Part shown: piece after piece, positions 8,114-19,275 of the stretch
Layout: each line of letters begins with the position of its first letter
How positions within the stretch are numbered: position 1 is the stretch's first letter
Origin: Trichomonas vaginalis G3
Taxonomy: Eukaryota > Parabasalia > Trichomonadida > Trichomonadidae
Length of the DNA: 64,000 nucleotides
Assembly (NCBI RefSeq): GCF_026262505.1
Contig: NC_067206.1
Location: 25,063,896-25,127,895 of the forward strand
Reading direction: 5' to 3'
The notes under the pieces: generated by a model
Seen by the model: the letters and a program-made list of their open reading frames with translations, nothing else
Databases searched by the model: none
What the model was told of the DNA's origin: nothing
Position numbers and translations under genes: made by a program

Positions 8114-11100
8114 ATGTATCGGAAGTTGTCTAAGTTAGAACACTCGGAAATAAAACAACTTCTTACAGAAGCTAACATAGATGTTGCAAAACATTACGCG
8201 ACAAACAAAAAAGCACTCGCTGACTTCATTAAAGACTACAATGGTGCTATAACTTATGATAGAATTCATGAGTTCATAAAGCTGCAACGCGGCGAGGACG
8301 AAGTCCATGCAAGAACTTTTCCTTTAAATGACGTTGCTATTGACTTATATCATAGACGTTCAATACCACATGAAGTAAGAAGAGAAATGTATGACATAAC
8401 AAATGCAAACGTTGGTGAAACAAGAAGAAGAGACGACACACTGAAACAACAGAGAAGAGAGATGTTTAAAAGTGCTATAGAACAAGTTCGCAAAGCTAAT
8501 AATGTCATTCGTTCCATTGACGACAAACCAAAAGAAGGTGAGAGATGGTTAAAGAAAGATGAAGAAAATAGGAAGAGGAATGTGAAGTCAGGCAATAGAC
8601 TCATTGACTTTAACATCGAAGCTTTAGATGAACCAAACAGAGAATATTTACACAAACATTTCGGTAAGGTTTTCATGAGACTCTTAGAGAAAATTAAAAT
8701 AAACTCACAACAGAGATGGATGGTATGTTATAAACTTGGTGGAAAGTATGAATGTTCTACGTTAAACCTCAATAATATTGGAACATTACTACATCAGCTC
8801 TTGAAGGAGAACTTTATATCAGAGATAGAAGCAAATGCTGCAGGTATTGTTGAAATGCACTATGACTTCTTCTTGACAAACATAAAGAATCTTACCGAAA
8901 TAAAGATGTATGATTTAACAGAATATGAAGGCTTAACGATGTCAGATGTAAAGAAAGGCAAACCAAAAAAGAGACCATATAGAGATGAAAGCACACTGAC
9001 AAATGACCAGAAAGCCATTTTGGAAGCTCTTAAGCAAACAGGAAACCCAGCACTTATAGAAAGCTTTTGGAAAGATAATGGTGAAAAGAAGTTTTATAAG
9101 AAGAGAAGCGGTCAGTTCTGGAAGTATCTTTGCACATTACCTATAAATCTTGAACGCTACCAAATCTTCAATGAACTGAACAAAAGAACTGCAACACTTA
9201 TGACAGAGGACAATTGTTTCGTTTATGCTTGCATTCAGGCTGGAGTAAATGAAGAAACTATTGACCACATGAGAGAAGTCATTCGTGTTAGAGACTTTCC
9301 TCAAAGTAAAGTACAAGAAATTTCTGACGCAACAGGTATAGCATTCAATGTTACCATTGGTTATTTCAATGACTCAAGACATAATGAAATAAAGAGATAT
9401 ATACCAAAAGAATGCGAAACTGTTAGAACTATTGACTTACTTCTTGTTGAAGACCACTACATGCTAAATGAAAGATTACCAATGACAACATACTTCATTC
9501 GAAACTATAAAGAAATTCTCAAAGCTTGTGGTGGAATGAACATTGAGAAACAGATGAAGATTTATACAAAGAGAGAAGATAAATATGTAGTTCGTTATGA
9601 TAGAACAACACCGTTATGGGATGTTATGAAAACATTGTGGGAGTGCAAATATTTCGAACCTATTTCTTATGGAGAACTTTTCACATATACTACTGACTTA
9701 TATAAACAGAACCTTGCACCATTTAAAGATTTGACATATGCTCCAAAGTATTGTGTACAACTGAAGAAGAAAGCAGAGTCAAAAGAAGTAAATAAAGCTA
9801 AATGTAAATTCATACCTGAGCACGTTTTCTTTGCTGACTTTGAGTGTAGCACAGACGGCTTTCATAAAGCTTTTAACATCTGTTACGACAGTGAAGATGG
9901 TTCAGTGAGTGAAAGCATTTGGGGTCAGAACTGTGCAACAGAATTTTTGGAACGACTTCCTGACAAGAGTTTAATATATTTCCATAACCTCAGTTATGAC
10001 ATAAACTTCATCTTAAGACACATGACAGAAGTGAAAGGAACTCCCATCATTAAAGGTTCACGAACAATGCAAATAACTGGTTTATATAAAGGACGGGCAA
10101 TTATTATAAAAGACTCTTACAGTGTTATAAATAAGAAGCTTAAACTATTTCCTGCTATGTTTAACTTACAAACAGGACCGAAAGAAGTATTTCCATATAA
10201 CTACTACAGCAGTGTTTTGTTAGCAAATGACAACAGAACTGGTGTCATTTCTGAAGCATGTAAGTTTGTCAAGGATGCAGATACATTCATGAAAAACATA
10301 GATTTCATCAAAGGTTGCAGAATAGATGAGAACCACTTCGACTTAGAAAAATATAGCACGTTTTACTGCAAACAAGATGTAAGAATTTTAAGAGAAGGTT
10401 TTGTAAAGTTCCGCAATGACTTATTGAAAGAGTTTGATTTAAACGTTTATGACTACGTTAGTATTTGTTCTATTGCTAACAAATTGTTTGAGAACAGAGT
10501 ATACTTCCCGAATGGAAATCTTTATGACCTCTCAAATAAACCAAGAGAATTTATTTCGAGATGCATTCAAGGTGGAAGATGTATGTTGTCAGATAACATG
10601 AAACAAAAGAGCAAAAAGAAACTCATTGCTGACTTCGACGCTGTTTCATTATATCCTTCAGCTATAGCAAGACTTTATACTTTAGAAGGTATTCCAAAAG
10701 TATTGAAGGAAGAAATGTTAAGCACAGAGTATCTCATGAGACATTTATTCGATGACGACCAAAAGGAACCCGTTGGTGAAAAGTTTATGTCTGGCTTCTT
10801 TGTTCTCATTAAGATAAAGAGATTGGTATACCCAGACACTTTCCTTTAATAGTTTGTGACCCTGAACTAAATCCAGAACTTAACGTTCCAAGAAGTTCAA
10901 ACACTTGCTGTCTCATGTATGTTGACCATATAACATTACAAGACCTCATAAAATATCAAGGTGTCAAATGTGAAGTGTTGCAAGGATACTATTACGATGG
11001 AAACAGAGATATGAGAATAAGAGATGAAGTAAAGAAGTTGTTTGAGTTAAGGTTAAAGTATAAGAAAGAAGAAAACCCCTTACAAGAAATTATAAAACTC

Positions 11101-11892
11101 ATTCTGAACAGCATTTATGGCAAAACTATTCTATCTCCTATTGAGTCAAAAATAACCATAGTAGATGACAAAGATGCTATAAGATATGCTATAAGAAATT
11201 ACAACCATATAGTGAAGTTCGAAGGTTTGGATGGTTCAGATAAAACTATTTTCAAGCTAACCAAAAGCATTTGCAGACACTTTAACTTCTGTCCACTTGG
11301 TGTTAATATTCTGTCTATGTCAAAACGTATTATGAATGAAGTATTCTGTACTGCAGAGGACATGGGCTTGTATATAGCCTATCAGGATACCGACAGTATG
11401 CACTTATATAATGAAGACATTCCAAAGCTTGCAGCAGAGTTTAAGAAGAGATATGGTCGCGAACTTATAGGAAAGAACCTTGGTCAATTTCATAGCGACT
11501 TTGCAGAAATCACAAAAGATAAACAAAGTTTAGCTTATAAAAGTATTTTCTGTGGAAAGAAGACCTACATAGACTTACTCACTAACGATTTAAATGAAGT
11601 TGCATTTCACTGCAGAATGAAAGGCGTGAAGCAAGATGTTATTGCTTTAACCGCTAATGAAATGTTTCCTGAAGCTATACAATGCTATTACAATGAAGAT
11701 AAAGGTTTAATGGTTCCGCAAGGAACATATGACAAAGACTCTGAGTTCAGTGTTATGAAGTTATATAAAGCACTTCATGACGGTCAAGAGATTGCATTCG
11801 ACTTATGTAAGTCATGTCAACCTTGCTTTGCTGAAAAGTTCAACTTTTCAATAACGATTAAAACAAGCTTTATTCGTAAGTTGAAGTTCTGA
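8114..11892 (+). pseudogene. POLB: Protein-primed family B DNA polymerase gene, broken copy
   Basis: This would replicate the element by protein priming. In order one sees: a long N-terminal region with a possible cysteine-protease-like segment (DNCFVYACIQAGV followed by LLLVEDHYMLNERL); the exonuclease motifs FFADFECS, YFHNLSYDINFIL and YCKQDVRIL; palm motif A DFDAVSLYPSAI; motif B LILNSIYGKTIL; motif C YQDTDSMH; and the following KTYID. This order is characteristic of Polinton polymerases. The copy is broken (about one break). A partial, nearly identical copy occurs inverted at 27,072-28,481, and a much more divergent relative at the right edge of the window. Confidence 0.9.
8287..8306 (+). 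repeat. Possible in-frame GC-rich palindromic motif
   Basis: ACGCGGCGAGGACGAAGTCC inside the N-terminal part of the polymerase gene resembles the recurrent GC-rich motif seen at 18,128 (GCGGCGAGGGCAAAGCCC). It is weaker than the other copies and may be chance. Confidence 0.3.
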
Positions 11893-11911
11893 GGTCATTC
11901 GTGATAAAAAT

Positions 11912-11938
11912 AAGCCGCTAGCGGCAAGGGTGAAGCCC
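11912..11938 (+). repeat. GC-rich double-hairpin motif behind polymerase
   Basis: AAGCCGCTAGCGGC (a 12-bp palindrome GCCGCTAGCGGC) followed by AAGGGTGAAGCCC. It lies between the convergent polymerase and minor-capsid genes. The same motif is in the equivalent spacer of element B (27,002) and at the B junction (22,045). Confidence 0.75.
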
Positions 11939-11948
11939 ATGTGGTCAT

Positions 11949-12804
11949 TTACAATACAGCTATTGTAGAGTTTAACAATTGTGCTTCAATGTATAAACAA
12001 TCTTTCCCATCTGGAGGTAAGAACACTGGGCACTTATGGTCATGAGTGGAGAACATGTCTATCCAAAACTCACGATTGAAGCCAGTTAATTTATAGTATT
12101 TAGGATTTGGCAGTGGTGAAGTTCTTGTATGACCAATGAACTCATTTTCAACTCCCTTACTTAAGTTTGAATATAATATAGCTTGCTTTCTATCCCAAAT
12201 GCCAGGTGTTACAATCTTTGAAAATTCATTTTTCCTCGGAAGCATTGCATCATAATTGAAAACATTCTTGAAGTCTTCATTGGTTCAGAGATTTGAAACT
12301 TATACGTAATGGATTTTCTTTCTTTTTAGCGACTTCATTGAATGGTGAATATATAACAAACTGACAGTCACGTGTTCCATCTTCATTTGCTACAAACTCG
12401 TAATGAAAAGCTATAAGTTGTGGCTGACTACCTTCTTCTTTCAGTTGTGCAAGAAACTCACGTAAAGGCTGTAAAGTTTGTACTTCAATATTGAACTTTT
12501 TCTCGAACATTTCACTAAATGAAATCATACATTGCAACAATGTTGTATCGTCTTTAAAGTATTTGTATATGTGAATGTTTTGGGCGCTTAAAGACTGTTC
12601 GTCATTTTCTATCTCGACTTGAAGTATAAAGTCAACCTTTCTGAAAGCACGTGTTATATACATAGATGTTATGCCAATGTACTTCTCTTCATTTATGTTC
12701 ACAATCCAGTCTGTTGGAAACTTAAACGTTACTCTGTTCCCCTTTATTTTGACGTCAGGGTTTTCACTACTGAACGCAACAGATAAAGGTATTTGTCTAT
12801 ACAT
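11949..12804 (-). pseudogene. Conserved virion-type protein (minor capsid candidate), broken copy
   Basis: The gene matches the whole 285-residue copy at 26,133-26,990. It begins MYRQIPLSVAFSSENPDVKI and contains IVNINEEKYIGITSMYITRA, a stretch typical of beta-rich structural proteins, and ends near CLYIEAQLLNSTIAVL. The place in the map, converging on the polymerase and next to the capsid block, fits the minor capsid or a penton-like protein of Polintons, but I cannot confirm the fold by eye. This copy is broken (about one break). Confidence 0.6.
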
Positions 12805-12828
12805 TTAGTTCGGATAAAAATAAACCAT

Positions 12829-13094
12829 TTACTCTTTCTTTGCTTCAGCTTCTTTAGCTTTTTGTTCTTTGCTTTTGCTTCTTCTCTAGCTTTTTCGCCA
12901 GCAAACGTGGGTTCTTCTGTCTTCCAGCAGCTAATGCAGCAGTTGTTTTTCACTAAGTTTTCTCTTTGGTCTCTCTGGCTTTTGTTCTTGTTTTTGTTCC
13001 TTCAGTTCGGATAAAATTTGCTCACGAATTTCTTTCTTCAATGCTTCAACATCTATGACCCTTGGGTCTTGTCCGTAGGGCTTGTCTGAGTCAT
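12829..13094 (-). pseudogene. Lysine/glutamate-rich small protein, broken copy
   Basis: The equivalent of the 90-residue protein at 25,836-26,108, a basic-acidic protein with KPEQ repeats and a KKNPRLLAKKAREEAK tail. Compared with that copy, this one is broken. It may be a DNA-condensing or core protein, judged only from composition. Confidence 0.6.
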
Positions 13095-13139
13095 TTGACT
13101 GCAGATAAAAAACTAAATTAAAACTTTAACCGATGTAAA

Positions 13140-13561
13140 ATGAGCTTGTCAAAATCAGAACGAGAGTCTATTATATTAAATGACGCAAGAGGAATACAAC
13201 ATCCTTTCTATTAAGTCAGAGTAAAGATGGTAAAATATATGTAAGAAAAAGAAAGGTTCCATTAGCGAATGCAGAGAGCGACAACATTAAGGTGCATGGC
13301 AAGGGTGAAGCCCATATAAAACCTTCTGTTCAAACTGAGCCACCAAAAGAACAAGAAGAAAAGAAGCCAGATGTACTTTCAATAACGAACCAAGAGCTTA
13401 TTGCAAAGTTCGTGAATTTCATTGAAAAGCAAACCGAGTCAAAGAACCCTGACCCACCAGTGAAAGAAGTTGAGACAAAAGAGAATGTACAGTTCATTGA
13501 AAATGTCAAGAAACAACTTCCACCACGAATACCAAGAAGAAGAGTGAGAATAATGAAGTAA
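13140..13561 (+). pseudogene. Proline-rich small protein, broken copy
   Basis: It corresponds to the 142-residue whole copy at 25,362-25,790. It starts MSLSKSERESIILN, has a central acidic and proline-rich part (PPKEQEEKKPDVLS) and a very basic end (PPRIPRRRVRIMK). That tail resembles core peptides that contact DNA. It lies directly upstream of the capsid gene. The copy is broken (about one break). Confidence 0.6.
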
Positions 13562-13588
13562 ATAGATATTTTTATCTGAAGTAAATAC
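13562..13588 (+). promoter_or_regulatory. Late-type promoter before capsid gene
   Basis: AGATATTTTTATCTGAAGTA lies immediately before the capsid ATG at 13,589. The same spacer is present inverted before the B copy (25,335-25,361). Confidence 0.45.
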
Positions 13589-15162
13589 ATGCAGAACGAA
13601 CAGCTTAAACGAATTTACTCCAGCAGAGCATATTCATCAGATTCGCTCATATTTCGATATCATAGACAATGCAGTTCAAATTGGTGACACTAATAGAAAA
13701 TATTCTGACGCAAAGATTCCATCACAACCTGGAACTGCTAAAGATAACACATGGGTAACATTCAATCTCTCACCTCCTGGTGAAAATATGTTGGACCTTT
13801 ACAATACATTCATTACGTATAAAATGGAAGGTCAATTTATTGTAGATAAAGAAATTGGTTCAGGTTCCAATAAAACAAACCCACCAGGATTTTGGATTGG
13901 TTTCGATGACGCTTTCTATGCAGTTGCTGGATATCAAATCCTTGCAAATGGTCGTATCGTATATTCTCAAGACAACGCAAGAGAAGAAGCATATATAACT
14001 TCAAACTCACAAACTACCGAACAAATAAAGAAAGTAGATGTTTTCTCAAAGACTCGACATGAAGATGTATGGAGTCATTCGGGAACATGCAGAACAGGAC
14101 AAATTGTTAGTGGTCCAATTACAGCAGGAAAATCATTTGATTTTAAGCTTCGTTTAAGAATTCCTGTTAGAAGATTCCTTCCATTAGAAGCTATTCGATT
14201 TATTCCAGCTTTTGCAGGAAACATTCAGCTTAAAGTAAAGTTCAGTAGCGACGCCTTACAATGCACATCTATATCTGTAAATGATATCATTGCTTTCAAT
14301 CCAACTCTTAAAGTTGCATTTGCTTCAGATTCAAATCCACCGACAAATAAATTTGTTCCATGGAATGAACCATTCACTATGATAACGAAGGCAAGAAGCT
14401 AGTGGAACAGTTACTATTACAACTGTAACCCAGCAACTATTTCGAACAAAGATGGATTTTAATGAATGTTTTATTCATCCAAAGTCATTCTCTTTAGACC
14501 CTAACATTTATACAGAACTTGTAGAACATTATACAAACGAGGCTTTATGTTTTCCTGTTAAAGTTATGGATTGGATTCCTATGGACGGTTCATTCTCAAA
14601 GAATACAGATAGTTCAAGTGCAACATTTACAGCAGCTTATACGCCTATTAATGTTAAAAGTATTTGGGCACTATTTAGAAAGAAAGACAACTATTATGTT
14701 AATTTTGAGAACCCTAAGTTTAAATATCTTCAGCTTTCCATGGGAGCTTATGGAAATATGCCTGCAGAACCTGAAAAATCATATGGACCTGTATTTTATG
14801 AAATGGTTGCGAACGCTTGCAATACAAACAATGATATGATAGGATTTAATGAAGATGTTATGAGGTCATTGGTGGATGATGGTAGTGTGGAACATAAATG
14901 GGATAGCTATGACAACACACATTTCTTATGTGGTTTTCCAACAGAAGTGGACTTTTGCTTCCAGCAAGGTCAAACATCTACTGCTCCAATAACATACAAA
15001 TTGTCTGTTAAAGGACCTATTGAACTAGCAACTGAAAATGTACCAAAGCCACTTATTGGATTTATGAGGGATTGTTGCTTTGCAATACAAGTAAGACAGT
15101 CAGGCATACCAATAATAAGACTTGACGACTATAACTTAGCAGCGGACGACAGTGAGGAATAA
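13589..15162 (+). pseudogene. MCP: Major capsid protein gene (double jelly-roll candidate), broken copy
   Basis: Corresponds to the whole 524-residue copy at 23,760-25,334, with which it is almost identical. The product would form the icosahedral shell. Conserved-looking beta segments such as FDFKLRLRIPVRRFLPLEAI and IPAFAGNIQLKVKFSSDA recur in diverged form in the capsid gene of element D, which supports the assignment. The copy is broken (one or two breaks). The 40-kDa-plus size and central map position fit Polinton capsid genes. Confidence 0.65.
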
Positions 15163-15192
15163 AGGATGAACGTTTATTTTTAAAGCTTATAA
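15163..15192 (+). promoter_or_regulatory. Late-type promoter
   Basis: CGTTTATTTTTAAAGCTTAT lies in the 30-bp spacer before the ATG at 15,193; the identical block precedes the B copy. Confidence 0.45.
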
Positions 15193-15660
15193 ATGAGTTC
15201 TTCATCAAGCTCTCGTGAACCTTCACCATCTGTGAAACAAACTTTACCAAACGATTATGGAGCACCTATTGAATATTTCTTACGAGCTGCACAATGGCAA
15301 AGAGCAGTCTCACCAAGGTTAGGTGTTCCACCAGCTCCTGTCAAAAATAGCATTTGGTCAAGTCCTTATATAAGATATGGTCTCCCACTAGGTTTGCTAG
15401 CTACAGCAGGAGCAGTAATGATGTTGAAAAGAAATAAAGCAAATGTTGTAAATAATACTGAAGTAGCTGAATTAACAAACTCCACACCATCGCCAAAACC
15501 AACGTCAAAACCAACGCCTTCACAAACAACACCTTCAATGACTCCTGAACCTATGAAAGTACAAACTCCTGTTCAAAAGTCAACTCCTAAACCGACTCCA
15601 ACATTTAAACCAGAACCTACTCCTCAAATAAATCGTAAAACTCCTGCGTTTCCTTACTGA
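15193..15660 (+). CDS. Single-pass membrane protein with Pro/Thr-rich tail
   Basis: A 155-residue protein with a Ser-rich start, a hydrophobic segment at about residues 60-76 (YGLPLGLLATAGAVMML) followed by KRNK, then a long tail of TPSPKPTSKPTPSQTTPS type. The layout suggests a membrane-anchored protein with an extended stalk, perhaps a virion membrane or cell-exit protein. It follows the capsid gene and has a late-type promoter. The B copy (23,259-23,729) has small length changes in the tail. No known family recognised. Confidence 0.65.
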   Translation: MSSSSSSREPSPSVKQTLPNDYGAPIEYFLRAAQWQRAVSPRLGVPPAPVKNSIWSSPYIRYGLPLGLLATAGAVMMLKRNKANVVNNTEVAELTNSTPSPKPTSKPTPSQTTPSMTPEPMKVQTPVQKSTPKPTPTFKPEPTPQINRKTPAFPY

Positions 15661-15700
15661 AAAAAATAACGTTATTTTTATTTAATATTAAATTTTTTAT

Positions 15701-15946
15701 TTGATTGAAATGACGACTAAAGTCACTGAAGCAATGAAACAAAAGTTTTTGGTAGAATACATTAAATCAGGAACTATTCCAGAAGGTTTTTACATTCATA
15801 CTATGAAGGATGGTAGAGTTCAGTTTAGAAAGATAAAGCAACCATTAGATAAAGAAGGAATTTTGAGAAAGATTAAACTTCATGAGGACAACATTGCTGA
15901 ACTTAAGAAGAAGTTAGAAGAGTTGGAGAAAGGAAGAGAGTTATAA
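15701..15946 (+). CDS. Small coiled-coil protein
   Basis: An 81-residue protein. The N-terminal part (EAMKQKFLVEYIKSGTIPEGFYIHTMKDGRVQF) looks folded; the C-terminal 30 residues are a coiled coil ending EELEKGREL. The motif GFYIHTMKDGRVQFRK resembles the HPFYYVSQSKDGKIYVRKRK segment of the 142-residue protein upstream, so the two may share a small domain. An inverted copy at 22,974-23,219 differs at one residue. Preceded by an AAAAAATAACGTTATTTTTA block. Confidence 0.65.
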   Translation: MIEMTTKVTEAMKQKFLVEYIKSGTIPEGFYIHTMKDGRVQFRKIKQPLDKEGILRKIKLHEDNIAELKKKLEELEKGREL

Positions 15947-15959
15947 AGCAATGAATTCA

Positions 15960-16012
15960 ACAGGTTAGAAATGTGGTTAGATCTAACATGCTAACATAAA
16001 CTTTATTTTTGT
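15960..16012. terminator. AGATCT-core palindrome between convergent genes
   Basis: GGTTAGATCTAAC followed by ATGCTAACATAAACTTTATT lies between two convergent genes, where a bidirectional terminator would be expected. The same module is behind genes elsewhere in A and amplified in D. Terminator function is inference. Confidence 0.45.
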
Positions 16013-16120
16013 GCTATGTTTTCATACGTGTGAAGGTAGTGATATCATTAATTTTTAAGTTTATTTTTTAAGTTTATTTTTTATTTTATTTTGGAGGTAA
16101 TGGGTCAAAATATAACATTT

Positions 16121-16555
16121 CTACTCAGTAGGAATGAGACCCTTACTGACTATGTATTCGTTTAATGCTTGATGAAAACAATGGTACATATTATCGTATG
16201 GGTATACACAGCGTCTGTTTCCATCGTCGTCGTATATGTAGAACTCAAATCCAGTCCAACCTTCTTTTGTACAATATGTAGCTTTATTTAAGTATGCATT
16301 TATGTAGATAAGGCAATTTTCTTCATCGCTCCAGAAATAATTTTTGTTCTTTGTTGAAATAGTTTTCGTTCCTCTGCGACCATAAGGAATGTATGCAATG
16401 AACTTTGCGTCATATGGGATTGTAATATATTCAGGGTTTCTTTCATCGTCAATGGGTCTATCTTTGTTAAAATGCATGTTTCTCAGTTTTACTTGGGTCT
16501 TGAATAGTTCACGGAAACGTTCTGGGAAAGAGTCATAGTAAATGTAGTCGGACAT
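16121..16555 (-). CDS. Subterminal element protein, unknown
   Basis: A 144-residue protein starting MSDYIYYDSFPERFRELFKT, rich in aromatic residues, ending HCFHQALNEYIVSKGL. It is the last gene before the terminal inverted repeat and points away from it. The inverted copy at 22,373-22,807 is identical except at the last positions. The compact alpha/beta look and conserved position are all I can offer; no family recognised. Confidence 0.6.
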   Translation of the reverse strand: MSDYIYYDSFPERFRELFKTQVKLRNMHFNKDRPIDDERNPEYITIPYDAKFIAYIPYGRRGTKTISTKNKNYFWSDEENCLIYINAYLNKATYCTKEGWTGFEFYIYDDDGNRRCVYPYDNMYHCFHQALNEYIVSKGLIPTE

Positions 16556-16609
16556 GTCTTTGTAATGAAATAAAAAATTTTTAAAAAAATAAAATAAGGT
16601 TATTTTTAT

Positions 16610-16777
16610 TTAGTGAGGACGGTAGTGAATTCGTTAGTGAGTTCGTTAGTGAATATTTAAGGTTAAGTTGGTGTTATGGTTCTGTTGTAAAATATACGTT
16701 AACGGTTTTGTAAAGTGTCAAACCGTTATCTTGGGTAAGGTGGAACGCAGTGCCACCGTAACCAAGATAGGGATACT
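16610..16777 (-). repeat. Right terminal inverted repeat of element A
   Basis: Reading inward from 16,777, AGTATCCCTATCTTGG and following sequence match 22,071 onward in B in inverted orientation. The tip folds on itself: CTATCTTGGGTA-type and TACCCAAGATA-type arms flank a GC-richer loop. The inner part holds a few copies of a 12-bp unit (GAATTCGTTAGT type). The outer flank is the interior of another gene, consistent with insertion. Confidence 0.75.
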
Positions 16778-16780
16778 AAC

Positions 16781-16895
16781 TAGTATTAAAGTCAACCATT
16801 CTGAATGCAAGTGCCTCATTCTGTAGACCTAAGTTTGTTTGTAGTTTTACTGTCCCGTATTCGTTCGGGTCTGTACTTTGTAAATAGAACAACAT
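16781..16895 (-). pseudogene. Remnant of the gene divergent from the fibre
   Basis: It matches the first part of the minus-strand gene at 1-210, with the same start 17 bp from the fibre ATG. The remainder is absent because element A abuts here. Confidence 0.7.
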
Positions 16896-18127
16896 TTTAT
16901 TCTCATTAAAATATGAGTATAGCTGCATATGCGTATGAATCTGACAGAGCTAAACGTTTATATTTTGGTCAATACTCTCTCACACTTACTGACAAATATA
17001 TTGTTATTTCTGATGGAAATACTGAGAAATATATAACATGGAAGGACTATGAAAAGTTTGACCCTATTTTAACTCCATGTACTATGCCATTCATTGTAAA
17101 TGGTGAAGTTGTCATGAAGAACGACACAACTGTTTATAGGTCTGTATATGAAGCATTAGAATATATGTTGAATTATAATCCCGAAAGATTTGACCCAAGC
17201 ACTACACCATGTGTAATGCCCTTTATTAAGGATGGTAAAATCGTAAGGGTTCCGAATTCAACGGTTTATACAGCTGTTCAAAACAGTTTACAAAACATTT
17301 TAGCGAATATCTTTAATTCAGAAACTACAGAAATAAAATTACCGTATATAACAGATGCTAAAGAAATTAAATCAAGAATTACAACATTATTTGCGTCACT
17401 TAACGATTTAATGACTTATATAATTAATACTCCCCAGCCGACTTCGGCATTTGACCCTAACTCGACGGTTTGCAGTGTGCCTTTCATTGATGACAGTTCA
17501 GTAATTGCTTTAAGGGATTCAACAGTTAATGAATCATTAAAGGCTTCATTAATGAAAATCATTGATTTTAACTCATTCATGAATACATATAATTCATTCA
17601 TTAATGTTTCATACACTTCTAAAGAAGGTGAGCCAAAAACTATCGATAAAGCGGTGTATGAAATAAAAGCATCAATGACGAAATTGAATTCGTTAACTTT
17701 TGACGGTGATAGTTCCGTTAACAGCATGACATCAGGAAAAAACGATTTTAACGAAAGAATATTTAAAATCTCATGTTAGTGAGTTCGTTGAAATTGAAAA
17801 AGAAGGTGGAATTAAGTTCGATCCACTGGGTTTCATTTTCGACTTAGCGAATGCGGGTGTTAGTTTCGCTGAATGGACAACTATACAGAGTGAGATAAAC
17901 GCCATATGGACGTTTTTGGGGTCGAAAGCGGGAATGGGTGAGCTTGTAGATGCTGCAAGAACATTAGGTGAAACGGGAAATTTTGTAGATGGTTTTAAAA
18001 GACTTGTTTCAAATGTTTTAACAAACACAAAGAAATTATTTAGATACACCGTACATAACGGACAGATTTTCGAACAGGTAGCAACAAACCCTCCGGTTAT
18101 GGCTGCGTTGATGATGGCTAGAGACAT

Positions 18128-18156
18128 AAAGCCGCGTAGCGGCGAGGGCAAAGCCC
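18128..18156 (+). repeat. GC-rich double-hairpin motif inside fibre gene
   Basis: AAAGCCGCGTAGCGGCGAGG continuing to GCAAAGCCC. It is read in frame as KPRSGEGKA. It matches the intergenic motif at 11,912 and stands out in GC content from the AT-rich surroundings. Confidence 0.7.
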
Positions 18157-19246
18157 GTGAAGAAGAGGAGAAACCAGAGGATACGGGTCAGGTTATTCGA
18201 GACATTAAAAACGTGTATCCTGAAGTTATTGATTTATTTAGAGGTGTTAATGATTCGATTTCAAATCATTCTATAACCATTGATGAAGAGAATAAATTAA
18301 CAGATTATATATTCGTCATTATTGCAGAACTAATGAAGAGAATAAATGAAAAAGGTATTGATGATATCATTAATGTAAGTGATGTAATGATGAAAAGAAA
18401 TTTTGACTCATTATTTACAGAACCGAAAACAGAATACAGTCTTTATGATGTAATTACTGAATTAATGAAAAAGATTAATGATAATAAGAGTTCTGGCGGA
18501 AGAGTTGAATTAGAGGTGAATGATGTTAATGAGAAATTAGATAGTAAGGCGGACAAGAACCATGTTCATTATATAAGTTCAGATGAACAGATTATAACGG
18601 ATTATCATGGATATTTAACACAGGATGAAAAAGTGAATACGAAAGATGTTAATGAAAGAAGATATAAATTCATTCGTGCTAAAGGTTATGACATACGCTG
18701 TACTGTACAGTATGACACAGGTAAAGCACCAGAAGCATTTGGTTATAACGCTGAAATTTATGCTTCATACTTCTTTGTTAACGGTGTATTAGTTGAACCA
18801 AGATTTACTTTGAGAGTTAAGGCAAAAATAACTTTTGAAGATGCTATTAAAAGTAAAGCTGACAAAGATGAACTTGACGCAACGAACAAAGTTTTGAAAT
18901 CTCATAAACACAATATCTCCGATATAAATGAACTTCAAACTTCTTTAGACAGTAAAGCAGACAAAAACCATACACATGAATCCTTCACTACTGTTAGAGC
19001 AGACGACATAATATTGAACTATACTTTAGGTTCAAGTGCACCTTTAGAGAATCCAAGTACAAGCGTAAAAGATACACTAAACAGTTTAGATAACAGTTGC
19101 AGGAATATCGAAGGTCATGTCAGAAACTTTGAAACACATGAACTACCAGCCATTTTAGATAAGAAAGCGGACAAAAATCATACACATAACTCCTTCACAA
19201 CTGTTGCTATAGAAAGTATTGAAGGAACGGTTGGCGGAACTGGTGG

Positions 19247-19275
19247 AGAGGGCGGAGCCCCGCCGCACGCGGCTG
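19247..19275 (-). repeat. GC-rich motif, inverted, inside fibre gene
   Basis: Relative to the A fibre at 2,341-2,352, this copy has 27 more bases here (nine codons), made of GGGCGGAGCCCC and GCCGCACGCGGC, the inverted form of the motif at 18,128. It is a clean in-frame insertion seen by comparing the two paralogues. Confidence 0.7.

Larger units (their letters stand above)
1..16777 (+). mobile_element. Maverick/Polinton element A (left end outside window)
   Basis: This is a Polinton-class DNA element. The diagnostic set is present: retroviral-type integrase, protein-primed family B DNA polymerase, a double-jelly-roll capsid candidate and a second capsid-type gene, plus a terminal inverted repeat ending near 16,777. 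It also carries a fibre gene and KilA-N regulatory genes. A packaging ATPase and a protease, expected in the family, are not seen and may lie left of the window. Several genes are broken (about five breaks in all) while fibre and integrase look whole. The right half recurs inverted in element B with nearly identical proteins, so the copy is young. The abutting sequence at 16,781 is the interior of a gene from another copy, so A sits inside or against a relative. Confidence 0.85.
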
